A stretch of DNA of 64,000 nucleotides from Clostridium carboxidivorans P7 (GCF_001038625.1 NZ_CP011803.1:868001-932000); one strand, 5' to 3'; positions 17,142-25,156 are shown, counted from the stretch's first letter. Numbers and translations: made by a program. The notes: a model not told the origin generated them from the letters alone.

Positions 17142-17619
17142 TTAAAAAGATTATTTACTCTAAAAAACACTAAACCAATAATAGATTTTCTTAATTCAGC
17201 CTATAAAGACAACATATCTTATGGAGCGAAGTTGTATTATGCCGATAATGATACATGTATATAATGAGTTGAAAATAGTTATAAAAGATACTTTAAAAGC
17301 TATAGATTTATCGTATAATAATAATAAGATAGCACTGGAAGATTATGATGAAATGACATCTGCAATAGAAAATATAAATTCATATTTTTTAAGCATGTAC
17401 GGAAAATATACGGATTTCGATGAGGAGGTTAAATATATGGTGAAGAGCTTTTATGATCCAAAAGTTGAGGAAAGGGGAATAGAAAAAGGAAAGATAGAAA
17501 TAGCATCAGAAATGATAAAAGAAGGAGAGCCTATGGAAAGAATTAAGAAGTACACAAAATTAGATGAAAATAAAATTTTAGAATTGATGAAGAGAATAGA
17601 AAGTGAAAAAGTTCAGTAA
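17142..17619 (+). pseudogene. Broken Rpn/PD-(D/E)XK nuclease family gene
   Basis: Two pieces of one gene in different frames. From ATG 17142 the first frame reads MKILKRLFTLKNTKPIIDFL and on to YYADNDTCI before a stop, the N-terminal signature of this nuclease family. The second, open from 17221 to 17619 (132 codons), carries the family's C-terminal helices: ELKIVIKDTLKAIDLSYNN, then MVKSFYDPKVEERGIEKGK and MERIKKYTKLDENKILELM. The nuclease core with its catalytic residues is missing, so an internal deletion plus frameshift removed most of the gene. Confidence 0.75.
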
Positions 17620-17645
17620 AATGTGGTGAAGTTCATCACATTTTT
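17618..17645 (+). terminator. Terminator after the Rpn remnant
   Basis: AAAATGTGGTGAA pairs with TTCATCACATTTT and continues into TTTATTTT, overlapping the stop codon at 17617-17619. It has survived the decay of the gene. Confidence 0.75.
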
Positions 17646-17692
17646 ATTTTAAAACAACTTTATTTAAGGCTTTTCGGCGGGTTAACAAAGTG

Positions 17693-17728
17693 TTTTGTTG
17701 TAAAACAACAATATTAATGGTATATAAT
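17693..17728 (+). promoter_or_regulatory. Promoter region with inverted repeat before the desulfidase gene
   Basis: TTGTTG-TAAAA-CAACAA (17695-17711) is an inverted repeat overlapping a weak -35 (TTGTAA, 17698-17703). TATAAT (17723-17728) follows after a 19-base spacer. An activator or repressor site is likely, since the -35 is poor. Confidence 0.45.
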
Positions 17729-17761
17729 TTAAATAGTAATATAAATTTGGGGGGATTGTCT

Positions 17762-19054
17762 ATGCATGAATTAACACAATTAATTAAAAATGATATGAAG
17801 CCTGCATTGGGAGTAACAGAACCAGGTGCAATTGCCTTTGCAGTAGCAAAAGCAAGAAGCTATACAAAAGGAAATGTGGTAAAAATAAATGTAGCAATGA
17901 ACAGTGGTATGTATAAGAATGCGTTTACCTGCGGTATACCAAACAGCAGCGAGGTTGGTAATGTCTTTGCTGCAGCGCTGGGTTATGTGGCAGGGAATGC
18001 TGATAAAGGTCTTGAAGCATTAGAAAATGTAACAAGGGAGGATAACATAGAAGCTGATAAACTGGTAAAGGCTGGCGTTGTCACAGTTGAACTTAGGGGA
18101 ATTACAAGCAAAATATTTATAGAAGCTGAAGTTATTACTGAAAGTGATACAGCTGTTGTTACCATAGAGGATTCACATACCAATATCACAAAGATTACTG
18201 TAAATGGGAAAGTAGAAATGGAACAAAAATGTCAAAAAGGCAATGACGCCGATGAGCTGCTAAATGGAGTATTTGATATACATAAATATACTCTTCAGCA
18301 ATTATATGATTATATTACAACTGTTGATATTAAAGAAATAAGTTTTATAAAAGAAGCTTATAAGGTTAATCTGGAATTATATAATGAAGGGTTAAAAAAC
18401 CCTAGAACAACATTTGCCAGACATCTTTTGAAAAACAATGAAGGAAAGGAAATTTCTAAAAATGAACAGGCTACTGCATCTTTGCTGTGTAATGCGGCAA
18501 TTGAAGCTCGTGTAATTGGTTTGGATAAGCCAGCAATGAGTATTACAGGTTCTGGTGCCCATGGAATTATAGCTACCATGCCTTTGTATGCAGCTTATAA
18601 AGTAAATGGTTATACTGAAGAACAGCTGCTTCGTGCTACTGCGCTCAGCTATTTAGTTTGCATGTATATCAAAGAGTATTCTGGAAAGCTTTCAGCTTTT
18701 TGCGGTTGCGCAATAGCGGCAGGTTCTGGAATGGCATGCGCATTAGTATATTTACGAGGCGGAACTGTAGATATGATGTCCCATGTGCTGAATAATATAG
18801 CCAGCAGTATTACTGGTATGATATGCGATGGAGGAAATCAAGGCTGCACCATGAAAGGAATTGTTGCTGTAGATGCTGCCTATAAAGCTGTAGATTTTGC
18901 AATGAATGGTATATATATTGATAATGTACACGGCATTAATGGTAAAACTCCTGAAGAAACCATGAAGAATATGGGCTGTATTGCATCTCCAGGAATGATT
19001 GGCACCGAAAAAACCATTGTAGAGATTTTTGAAAACAAAAGGAAAGGTTATTAA
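17762..19054 (+). CDS. L-cysteine desulfidase / UPF0597 (CyuA-YhaM) family
   Basis: Cytoplasmic [4Fe-4S] lyase of 430 residues, the typical family length, starting at the ATG at 17762 behind GGGGGAT. The family splits L-cysteine into pyruvate, ammonia and sulfide and is related to iron-sulfur L-serine dehydratases. Candidate cluster or active-site cysteines are Cys57 (TCGIPNSSEVGN), Cys314 and Cys316 (SAFCGCAIAAGSGM), Cys355 and Cys362 (MICDGGNQGC). The GSGAHGIIATMP segment is also present. It is monocistronic. It could detoxify cysteine or feed sulfur and ammonia metabolism; a related D-amino-acid or serine substrate cannot be excluded. Confidence 0.88.
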   Translation: MHELTQLIKNDMKPALGVTEPGAIAFAVAKARSYTKGNVVKINVAMNSGMYKNAFTCGIPNSSEVGNVFAAALGYVAGNADKGLEALENVTREDNIEADKLVKAGVVTVELRGITSKIFIEAEVITESDTAVVTIEDSHTNITKITVNGKVEMEQKCQKGNDADELLNGVFDIHKYTLQQLYDYITTVDIKEISFIKEAYKVNLELYNEGLKNPRTTFARHLLKNNEGKEISKNEQATASLLCNAAIEARVIGLDKPAMSITGSGAHGIIATMPLYAAYKVNGYTEEQLLRATALSYLVCMYIKEYSGKLSAFCGCAIAAGSGMACALVYLRGGTVDMMSHVLNNIASSITGMICDGGNQGCTMKGIVAVDAAYKAVDFAMNGIYIDNVHGINGKTPEETMKNMGCIASPGMIGTEKTIVEIFENKRKGY

Positions 19055-19090
19055 CCAATTGGACTTAAGTGATACAAGAGTGCAGTGGAA

Positions 19091-19331
19091 GTTTGGATTT
19101 TAACTTTTATTCCGTGATATATGGTAAGTGTCTCATCACGGCTAAATGTTTTAATTATTCTAAAGCTCGAAATTTTTGAAAACCTAAGAACTTTGTCAAA
19201 CTCGGTTCCCTCAAACAGGACTAAAGTTCTAAGGTTTTCAAAAATTTTGAGCTAAGAATAATACTAAAACAATTTAGCTAATGTGATGAAACACTTACCA
19301 TATATCACTATATAAAAGTTAAAATTCAAAC
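19091..19331. repeat. Giant inverted repeat H1 (241 bases)
   Basis: The left arm from 19091 (GTTTGGATTTTAACTTTTAT) pairs with the right arm ending at 19331. Matches run through GTGATATATGGTAAGTGT, TTTTTGAAAACCT and AAGAACTT almost to the apex, giving arms of roughly 105 bases with small mismatches and bulges. The loop (about 19197-19224) holds CAAACTCGGTTCCCTCAAAC and AGGAC. No reading frame explains it. It lies 37 bases after the desulfidase stop and could terminate it, but it is far larger than any terminator. Confidence 0.85.
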
Positions 19332-19531
19332 TAATAACTTCAAGCGTACATATATATAATTAAATTGTCATAAGTTACTTTAGAAATTCAAAATTATATT
19401 TATCAATACCTTTGGATTGTTGAAAAATCTAATATGAAAATGCATAAATGTTTCAAATGCAGTTAATAATCAACAAAAGCACTGTTTTTACAGGATAAGC
19501 AATTTTTTATATTAGAATTACAGCAGTTACT

Positions 19532-19783
19532 ACACAACTTTTTAGGTGGAGGGAGCTTTTAAGATATAGTGTATAAAAGCTTTTGAGTGAATTTAGGGGC
19601 TCTTATGTCTAAAATTTAAAAAATCTCGTAATTTGAATCAGGACGATTCAAGCCGCGAAAGTCCCAGGACGGGACATTTGAGCGGGTAGAGATTTTTTGA
19701 ATTTTAGGCATTAGAGCTCCTTAATGAACGGCTGGCTTTTATACACTATATCTTCAATGCGGACTCCACCTAAAAAGTTGTGT
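19532..19783. repeat. Giant inverted repeat H2 (252 bases)
   Basis: Outer arms 19532-19550 and 19765-19783 pair perfectly over 19 bases. Further pairing includes AAGATATAGTGTATAAAAGC near 19561 with its complement near 19737-19756, and AAAATTTAAAAAATCTC with GAGATTTTTTGAATTTT. Near the apex sit two small perfect hairpins, TTGAATC-AGGAC-GATTCAA (19633-19651) and GTCCC-AGGAC-GGGAC (19661-19675), with identical AGGAC loops. It lies 200 bases after H1 and has similar size and design but different sequence. Confidence 0.85.
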
Positions 19784-19819
19784 CGCAATGTGCTTATATT
19801 AACTTAAAATAAATTACTA

Positions 19820-19984
19820 TTATTTATTCTTTTTATAATGATTCATACTTAAAAAAATGTAAGACACTCCTAAAAGCATAAAAATAATTCCTGTAGAATA
19901 TTTTTTATCAATCAATTCCATTGTTCCTGCAAATAAAAAACAAATACTTGAAAATAACCATAATTTCCATGATTTTATATTCAA
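19820..19984 (-). CDS. Small membrane protein, 54 residues
   Basis: A gene short enough to be overlooked. It starts at TTG (19982-19984), with TAGGAGGGA 7 bases upstream on the minus strand. The protein has two hydrophobic helices (LWLFSSICFLFAGTMEL at about 8-24, and GIIFMLLGVSYIFLSM at about 32-47) separated by the polar turn IDKKYST and ending with a basic tail HYKKNK. It stands alone between hairpin H2 and the fructose operon. Function unknown; the strong ribosome site and clean two-helix hairpin make it credible. Confidence 0.65.
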   Translation of the reverse strand: MNIKSWKLWLFSSICFLFAGTMELIDKKYSTGIIFMLLGVSYIFLSMNHYKKNK

Positions 19985-20280
19985 AATTGCATCCCTCCTA
20001 AAGCTTAACTATTTGTTTGTCGATTAATTATACCACAACTCAACTTTTGCACGTACAAAGCTTTAATTTTCGCCACAAAAGTCGTTCTGTTTTTTATGGG
20101 GTACCAGATTCCATGAACGTAACAAGGATAATCTACAATAGTTATTGCATTATCAAACTCAATCATCCATATTCTATCAAGTATTTGCTCTCTTATGAGC
20201 ACGGTTTCTTTGAAAATGACCAAATACAATCGTCTGTAGTCAGTATCGTTCATAATCAATTAAAAACATTCAAAATTTTG
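19985..20280. other. Gap with overlapping weak frames, no convincing gene
   Basis: Both strands carry frames of 80-90 codons here (about 20005-20259 minus and 20017-20292 plus). Neither has a ribosome binding site or a domain I recognise. The base composition is less AT-skewed than its surroundings, so a decayed gene or foreign fragment is possible. Confidence 0.3.
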
Positions 20281-20349
20281 TTGACATTATGAATTGAATC
20301 GGTTACAATTAAATAAATCAATCAAAAACGTTTACAAAATGATTGATTT
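20281..20349 (+). promoter_or_regulatory. fru operon promoter, FruR operator and candidate cre
   Basis: TTGACA (20281-20286), a 17-base spacer and TACAAT (20304-20309) form the promoter. Just downstream a perfect inverted repeat AAATCAATCA (20315-20324) / TGATTGATTT (20340-20349), spaced 15 bases, is the likely DeoR-type FruR operator. Its centre, CAAAAACGTTTACA, matches the CcpA cre consensus at 12 of 14 positions. Both fructose-1-phosphate release and catabolite repression could act here. Confidence 0.75.
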
Positions 20350-20391
20350 TGGAATGTATATTAAAAATAATTGAATGAAAGTGATGATTAT

Positions 20392-21162
20392 ATGTTTGCA
20401 GAGGAACGTCAAAAAAAAATATCAGAATTATTAAAGGAACAAAGTAGTTTAAAAGTAATTGAATTGACAGAAATATTCAATGTTTCTGAATCTACTATAA
20501 GAAGAGATTTACAAGAGATGGATGAAAAAGGTCTCTTAACCAGAACTCATGGAGGAGCAGTTAGCATACAAAGTACTAGTTTTGAACCTTCTTTTAAAGA
20601 AAAAGAAATAGAAGGTCATGATGAAAAAGTTATTATAGGAAAAATTGCAGCTTCCATGATAAAAGATGGAGATACAATTTTACTGGATTCAGGAACCACA
20701 ACTTTAGAAGTAGCAAAGCACATAACTGCACATAGAGTTACAGTTATAACAAATTCCATAGATATATCAGCTGTTCTAGCAAATAATGAAAATATAGATC
20801 TTATTGTTACTGGTGGAAGTATGAGATTTACTACAAGAGCTATGGTTGGTTCTATAACCGAAAATGTATTAAAAAATTTTAGAGTTGATAAAGCTTTTAT
20901 TGGAACTAATGGTATATCAATAGAAGAAGGTGTCACAACCCCTAATTTTATAGAAGCTCAAACTAAAAAAGTTATGATGAATGTATCAAATAAAGTTATT
21001 GTTTTAGCTGATAGCTCTAAATTTAATAAAGTATGCTTTTCCGTTATAAGTCCAATAAGAGCTGTATCTTCTATTATAACAAGTGGAAATTTAAACAAAG
21101 AAACTTTAAAAAATTTTGAGGATGCTGGTGTTGAAATAATTTGTACTGAACAGGAGGAATAA
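20392..21162 (+). CDS. fruR: DeoR family fructose operon repressor FruR
   Basis: DNA-binding repressor of 256 residues from the ATG at 20392; a TTG seven codons earlier lacks a better ribosome site. The N-terminal DeoR helix-turn-helix spans about residues 5-55 (ERQKKISELLKEQSSLKVIE, then VSESTIRRDLQEMDEKGLL and THGGA). The C-terminal sugar-phosphate sensor domain has DSGTTTLEVAKH near residue 100 and the FIGTNGI and ADSSKF motifs. It is first in fruR-fruK-IIA-IIBC and should release the promoter when fructose-1-phosphate accumulates. Confidence 0.93.
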   Translation: MFAEERQKKISELLKEQSSLKVIELTEIFNVSESTIRRDLQEMDEKGLLTRTHGGAVSIQSTSFEPSFKEKEIEGHDEKVIIGKIAASMIKDGDTILLDSGTTTLEVAKHITAHRVTVITNSIDISAVLANNENIDLIVTGGSMRFTTRAMVGSITENVLKNFRVDKAFIGTNGISIEEGVTTPNFIEAQTKKVMMNVSNKVIVLADSSKFNKVCFSVISPIRAVSSIITSGNLNKETLKNFEDAGVEIICTEQEE

Positions 21163-21164
21163 AT

Positions 21165-22103
21165 GTGATAATAACAGTAACTTTAAATCCTGCTCTAGAT
21201 AAAACTATTACATTAAATGGATTAAGTATTGGAAATGTAAATAGGGCAATTACTACAAGACAAGACATTGGCGGAAAAGGCATAAATGTCTCAAAAGTTT
21301 TAAAAAACTTTCATGTAAATTCTTTATGTACAGGTTTTTTAGGTGGCAACCTTGAGAATGTGTTTATCCAAGATTTAAAAAAAAGGGAACTAAGTAATGA
21401 ATTTATCCATATTAAAAATGAAACAAGGACAAATACTAAAATAGTGGATAGTTTAAGTAATACAAATACAGATATAAATGAACCAGGTCCAAACATTAGT
21501 GAATACGAACTTGAAGCATTTATAAATAAATTTAAGTCAATATGTAACAAAGGAGATATTGTAGTTTTATCAGGTGGAGTAAGTCCATCCTTACCAGATG
21601 ATATATATCTACAGTTAACAAAAATAGCAAAAGCAAAAGAAGCACTAGTAATTCTAGATGCAAGTGGAAATCTTTTGGAACAAGGCATAAAGGCTTGCCC
21701 TGATATTATTAAGCCTAACGATCATGAACTACAAAAATTGTTAAACTTAAGTGATGTCTCCGATGAAAGCATTATAAATGCAGCTAAACAACTAAACAGC
21801 CAGGGAATATCAAAAATTATGATTTCACTTGGAGAAAAAGGCGGAGTATTTGTAACAAAAAATGGTGTATATAAATGCCATGGACTTAAGGTTCCAGTAA
21901 AAAGTACTGTAGGTGCTGGAGATTCAATGGTAGCAGCTATAGTGTACAGCTTATTGAACAATTATGGTGATGAAGAAACTTTAAGATTTGCAACAGCCTG
22001 TGGTGCAGCTTCAGTATCACTTGAAGGTACTCAAGCTTGTACTTTAGAACAGGTAAAGAAATTATTAATAGATGTTAAATGTGAAATTAAGGAGGAATTT
22101 TAA
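21165..22103 (+). CDS. fruK: 1-phosphofructokinase
   Basis: Cytoplasmic PfkB-family kinase of 312 residues that phosphorylates fructose-1-phosphate to fructose-1,6-bisphosphate. It shows the N-terminal TVTLNPALDKTI, the DIGGKGINVSKVL substrate motif near residue 35 and the C-terminal VGAGDSMVAAI signature with the catalytic Asp. It starts at GTG (21165) behind GGAGGA, only 2 bases after the fruR stop. Directly followed by the PTS genes that supply its substrate. Confidence 0.95.
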   Translation: MIITVTLNPALDKTITLNGLSIGNVNRAITTRQDIGGKGINVSKVLKNFHVNSLCTGFLGGNLENVFIQDLKKRELSNEFIHIKNETRTNTKIVDSLSNTNTDINEPGPNISEYELEAFINKFKSICNKGDIVVLSGGVSPSLPDDIYLQLTKIAKAKEALVILDASGNLLEQGIKACPDIIKPNDHELQKLLNLSDVSDESIINAAKQLNSQGISKIMISLGEKGGVFVTKNGVYKCHGLKVPVKSTVGAGDSMVAAIVYSLLNNYGDEETLRFATACGAASVSLEGTQACTLEQVKKLLIDVKCEIKEEF

Positions 22104-22547
22104 ATGGCAACAAAAGACATGTTTTCAAAGAACAGAATATGTTTTGATTTAAAAGCAACTAATAAAGATGAGGCTATAAAAGAGTTAATACAAGTTTTAT
22201 ATGATGATGGCAAAATAACTGACAAAGAAAAATTTAGACAAGCTGTTTTAAAAAGAGAAGAAGAATTTTCAACTGGTATAGGTATGGGAATTGCAATACC
22301 ACATGGGAAAAGTGATGCTGTAAAGGAACCTTCTATAACTTTTGGAAGAAGTAATAAAGGTATAGATTATGAATCTATGGATGATAAACCAGCCTACTTA
22401 TTTTTCCTTATATCTGTTCCAGAAGAATCAAGCGATATTCATTTAAGGGCATTAAGCGAAATTTCTAGAAAACTTATGCACACTGAAATAAGAGAAAAGT
22501 TATTTAAAGCACAGAGTTTTGAAGAATTCATAGAAGTTTTTGAATAA
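22104..22547 (+). CDS. PTS fructose transporter subunit IIA
   Basis: Cytoplasmic phosphocarrier of 147 residues (EIIA, fructose/mannitol type). The phosphorylated His67 lies in GIGMGIAIPHGKS. It accepts phosphate from HPr and passes it to the IIB domain of the next gene. In many bacteria IIA is fused to IIBC; here it is a separate gene that starts immediately after the fruK stop, with AGGAGGAATTTTAA as ribosome site within fruK. The next gene follows after 21 bases. Confidence 0.93.
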   Translation: MATKDMFSKNRICFDLKATNKDEAIKELIQVLYDDGKITDKEKFRQAVLKREEEFSTGIGMGIAIPHGKSDAVKEPSITFGRSNKGIDYESMDDKPAYLFFLISVPEESSDIHLRALSEISRKLMHTEIREKLFKAQSFEEFIEVFE

Positions 22548-22568
22548 ATAATAAAGGGGGAAAAAATT

Positions 22569-23969
22569 ATGAAATTAGTAGCAGTAACGTCTTGTCCAAC
22601 TGGTATAGCTCATACTTATATGGCAGCGGAAGCCCTTCAAATGGCAGCAAAGGAAATGGGGCATGAAATAAAAGTTGAAACTCAAGGTTCTGTAGGTGCT
22701 GAAAATGTAATTACAGAGCAGGAGTTAAAAGAAGCAGATGCAGTTATAATTGCAGCAGATACAAATGTTGATATGTCAAGATTTGTAGGCAAAGCAATGG
22801 TAAAAGTTTCAGTTAAAGATGCAATTAAGGATTCTAAAGACCTTATAAACAGAGCTTTGGCTGCTAAACCAGCAGAAAGAAAAGCTGATACAAAAATGCC
22901 AGTAGTTGAAAAGAAAGAGAAAACAGGTGTGTACAAGCACTTAATGACAGGTGTATCCTTCATGATACCATTTGTTGCAGCTGGTGGTCTTTTAATAGCT
23001 TTAGGTTTCGCACTTGGTGGAATTTATGTTTATAACTGCCCTGGAACTCTAGCAGAAGCGTTGTTCAACACAGGTAAAGGAGTATTTGCTCTTATGTTAC
23101 CAGTTCTATCAGGATATATTGCTTATTCAATAGCTGATAGACCAGGTATTGCAGCTGGTTTTGTAGGTGGTTCTCTTGCAAGTGGAGCAATTTATAGTGG
23201 ACAATTTTTAGCTCATCCGCCAGCAGCTGGCAGCAGTGGATTTTTAGGTGCTTTAATCACAGGTTTCTTAGCAGGTTATATAGTTTTAGGCTTAAAGAAG
23301 ATTATTAAACTTCCAAAAACATTAGAAGGTTTAATGCCAGTTTTAATATTACCATTACTTTCAGTAGCACTAATTGGTTTAATATACTTATTTATCTTAG
23401 GCACTCCTCTTATAGCTATAAATACAGCTTTACTAGCTTGGTTAAAAGGCTTGGCAGGTGCAAATGCAGCAGTTCTTGGTTTAATTCTTGGATGCATGAT
23501 GGCATTTGATATGGGTGGTCCAGTTAATAAAGCAGCTTATGTTTTTGGTACAGGTACAATAGTAGCAGGTGGTTCTCCAATAATGGCAGCAGTTATGGTA
23601 GCTGGAATGACTCCTCCACTTGGAATAGCTTTAGCTTCAACAGTACTCGCTAAAAAGAAATTTACAGATGCAGAAAGAGAAGCAGGAAAAGCAGCTTGGG
23701 CACTTGGATTATCCTTTATAACAGAAGGTGCTATACCATTTGCAGCAGCAGACCCATTAAGAGTAATACCTGCAAACATGGCAGGTTCTGCAGTTGCAGG
23801 AGCACTATCAATGATGCTTGGTTGTAAACTTGCAGTTCCTCATGGTGGGGCATGGGTTTTAGCAATTCCAAATGTTGTAACAAACCTTGGTGGATACTTA
23901 ATTGCTTTAGTAGCAGGTACTGTAGTAACAGCTGTGATACTTTCAGTAGTTAAGAAAAATATTGAATAG
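22569..23969 (+). CDS. fruA: PTS fructose transporter subunit IIBC
   Basis: Membrane sugar transporter of 466 residues. The N-terminal IIB domain (1-100) carries the phosphocysteine Cys9 in VTSCPTGIAHTYMAAEAL. After a Lys/Glu-rich linker at 97-118 comes the IIC domain with about eight to ten membrane segments, the GFVGGSLASG and FDMGGPVNKAAYVFG motifs and the EGAIPFAAADP signature near residue 393. It imports fructose as fructose-1-phosphate. The 466-residue length fits IIB plus IIC without IIA. It is the last gene of the operon, followed by a terminator. Confidence 0.94.
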   Translation: MKLVAVTSCPTGIAHTYMAAEALQMAAKEMGHEIKVETQGSVGAENVITEQELKEADAVIIAADTNVDMSRFVGKAMVKVSVKDAIKDSKDLINRALAAKPAERKADTKMPVVEKKEKTGVYKHLMTGVSFMIPFVAAGGLLIALGFALGGIYVYNCPGTLAEALFNTGKGVFALMLPVLSGYIAYSIADRPGIAAGFVGGSLASGAIYSGQFLAHPPAAGSSGFLGALITGFLAGYIVLGLKKIIKLPKTLEGLMPVLILPLLSVALIGLIYLFILGTPLIAINTALLAWLKGLAGANAAVLGLILGCMMAFDMGGPVNKAAYVFGTGTIVAGGSPIMAAVMVAGMTPPLGIALASTVLAKKKFTDAEREAGKAAWALGLSFITEGAIPFAAADPLRVIPANMAGSAVAGALSMMLGCKLAVPHGGAWVLAIPNVVTNLGGYLIALVAGTVVTAVILSVVKKNIE

Positions 23970-23986
23970 ATATAAATATTAGTTTT

Positions 23987-24034
23987 AAGAACTGCCTTAC
24001 AATAGAAAGTAATTTCTAAAGTAAGACAGTTCTT
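23987..24034 (+). terminator. Terminator of the fructose operon
   Basis: AAGAACTGCCTTAC (23987-24000) pairs with GTAAGACAGTTCTT (24021-24034) with one mismatch. Sequence and loop resemble the terminator at 30887-30935, so the hairpin itself may be a repeated element. Confidence 0.75.
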
Positions 24035-24105
24035 GCTTGTTTTGAACTCAACTTTCGCAAATATAATTTTGACTTAATATGAGCATGATGCGATGCAACT
24101 TTTTT

Positions 24106-24340
24106 AGAGGACAGAGGACAATTGACAGAGGACAGTGAAGGATGATTTTTCTCCGCTTTGCTACTAAAAATCTTTAATTAAATTTTTGATGACTCGTTTC
24201 GCTAAAGCGAAACATTGCTGACTTATATAAATTTAAAGCTTATTTTGCGTTAGCAAAACAAGTTTAAAAATAAATTAGTTTTCCGACGTAGAGAGGAAAA
24301 CTTACCTTCACTGTCCTCTGTCCTCTGTCAATTGTCCTTT
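24106..24340. repeat. Giant inverted repeat H3 with GAGGACA units
   Basis: The left arm around 24106-24141 (AGAGGACAGAGGACAATTGA continuing to GTGAAGG) is complementary to the right arm 24305-24340. The arms differ in how the short GAGGACA units are arranged. Inside lie two secondary hairpins, GTTTCGCT-AA-AGCGAAAC (24196-24213) and TTTTGC-GTTA-GCAAAA (24243-24258). The right arm overlaps the 3' end of the TetR gene at 24308. The remaining DNA from 23970 has only the fru terminator. Confidence 0.8.
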
Positions 24341-24934
24341 AAAAGTTTGTTTGTGAATATAATAGAAGATTACCATTTCAATATCATTTAGTCCTTGTTT
24401 AAGCAGTTCATAGGAGCCTTCGTGAAGGCACCAATCGTAAATTGTACCTCTGGATATTCTAAGCAGCGTATCTGTTATTTCTTCTGCTGAACCTCTGAAT
24501 TCATTATTATCAATGGATGTCTTGACTACCTTAAGTAGAGCCTTATAAAAAAATCTATTTTTATTTAAAATGTATTTTTCTTCATTACTAAGTTGATTTT
24601 TAAAAAACTGAGTTGCCAAAATAGAACTATCATTTTTAAGCATCAAAAGTTGAGTAGACATTAGAAAACGAATGGTTTCCAATGTTGATTTTTGAGTATA
24701 AGAATCCCACTCTTCCTTTAATTTTTCATCTAATGCGTTAAAGGCTTCATTAATAATGCTTTCCTTTGACTGAAAATGATGATAAAAAGCTCCAACAGAA
24801 ACATTTGCAGCTTTACATATATCACTTATCTTTACTTTTTCATAGGACATTTTAGCAAATAGGTTTACAGCACAACAATATATTTTATTTTTAGTTTCAA
24901 TAGATTGCTTTTGTCTTGTTGTTAAGTTATTCAT
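24308..24934 (-). CDS. TetR/AcrR family regulator with repeat-encoded tail
   Basis: Repressor of 208 residues. The TetR_N helix-turn-helix occupies about residues 13-60 (KIYCCAVNLFAKMSYEKVKI, then ICKAANVSVGAFYHHFQSKE), followed by a ligand-binding domain. The last residues GQLTEDRGQ are encoded by the GAGGACA repeat arm of element H3, so the original C-terminus was probably replaced by repeat insertion. It is divergent from the 2-enoate reductase/aconitase X operon and is the likely regulator of it. Its own leader RNA contains structured element X. Confidence 0.9.
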   Translation of the reverse strand: MNNLTTRQKQSIETKNKIYCCAVNLFAKMSYEKVKISDICKAANVSVGAFYHHFQSKESIINEAFNALDEKLKEEWDSYTQKSTLETIRFLMSTQLLMLKNDSSILATQFFKNQLSNEEKYILNKNRFFYKALLKVVKTSIDNNEFRGSAEEITDTLLRISRGTIYDWCLHEGSYELLKQGLNDIEMVIFYYIHKQTFKGQLTEDRGQ

Positions 24935-24963
24935 AATTAAAGTTCCTTATTTAAAAAAGATTT

Positions 24964-25074
24964 TTCCATCACTACCAGTGCTAACCCCTCATTTTTTATC
25001 AAAATGAGGGATAAGCACTGCTACGCGCCTGGATAACGCCTTCTAAGTGCTAAAGACACTAAGAAGCCTGTTAA
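24964..25074 (-). ncRNA. Structured leader element X in the TetR gene 5' UTR
   Basis: Reading on the minus strand: stem CTTCTTAGTG / CACTTAGAAG, then the core TTATCCAGGCGCGTAGCAGT ending GCTTAT (25011-25036), then a long hairpin (CAGTGCT and CCCTCATTTT paired with AAAATGAGGG and AGCACTG), then GGTAGTGATGG. The core is identical over 26 bases to 63632-63657. The predicted start site of the minus-strand promoter lies at the 5' edge of the first stem, so the element would begin the TetR mRNA. I cannot assign a known riboswitch class. Confidence 0.6.
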
Positions 25075-25079
25075 TTTTA

Positions 25080-25108
25080 AATATAGCACTGATTGAAAAT
25101 CAAGTCAA
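25080..25108 (-). promoter_or_regulatory. Promoter of the TetR gene
   Basis: On the minus strand TTGACT (25103-25108), a 17-base spacer and TATATT (25080-25085). The predicted start is about 7 bases further, at the edge of structured element X. Confidence 0.7.
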
Positions 25109-25127
25109 TTTTGTGGTTATTTCAAGT

Positions 25128-25156
25128 TTGACATCTTAAAATTCCAGTGTTACGAT
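25128..25156 (+). promoter_or_regulatory. Promoter of the 2-enoate reductase operon
   Basis: TTGACA (25128-25133), a 17-base spacer and TACGAT (25151-25156). It lies back to back with the TetR promoter, 19 bases apart. The stretch between them and around 25092-25113 (ATTGAAAATCAAGTCAAT) is a candidate repressor site for both directions. Confidence 0.7.

Noticed and set aside
20017..20292. 91-codon plus-strand frame before the fru operon
   Set aside because: No ribosome site, no recognised domain, overlaps the fru promoter and an equally open minus frame.
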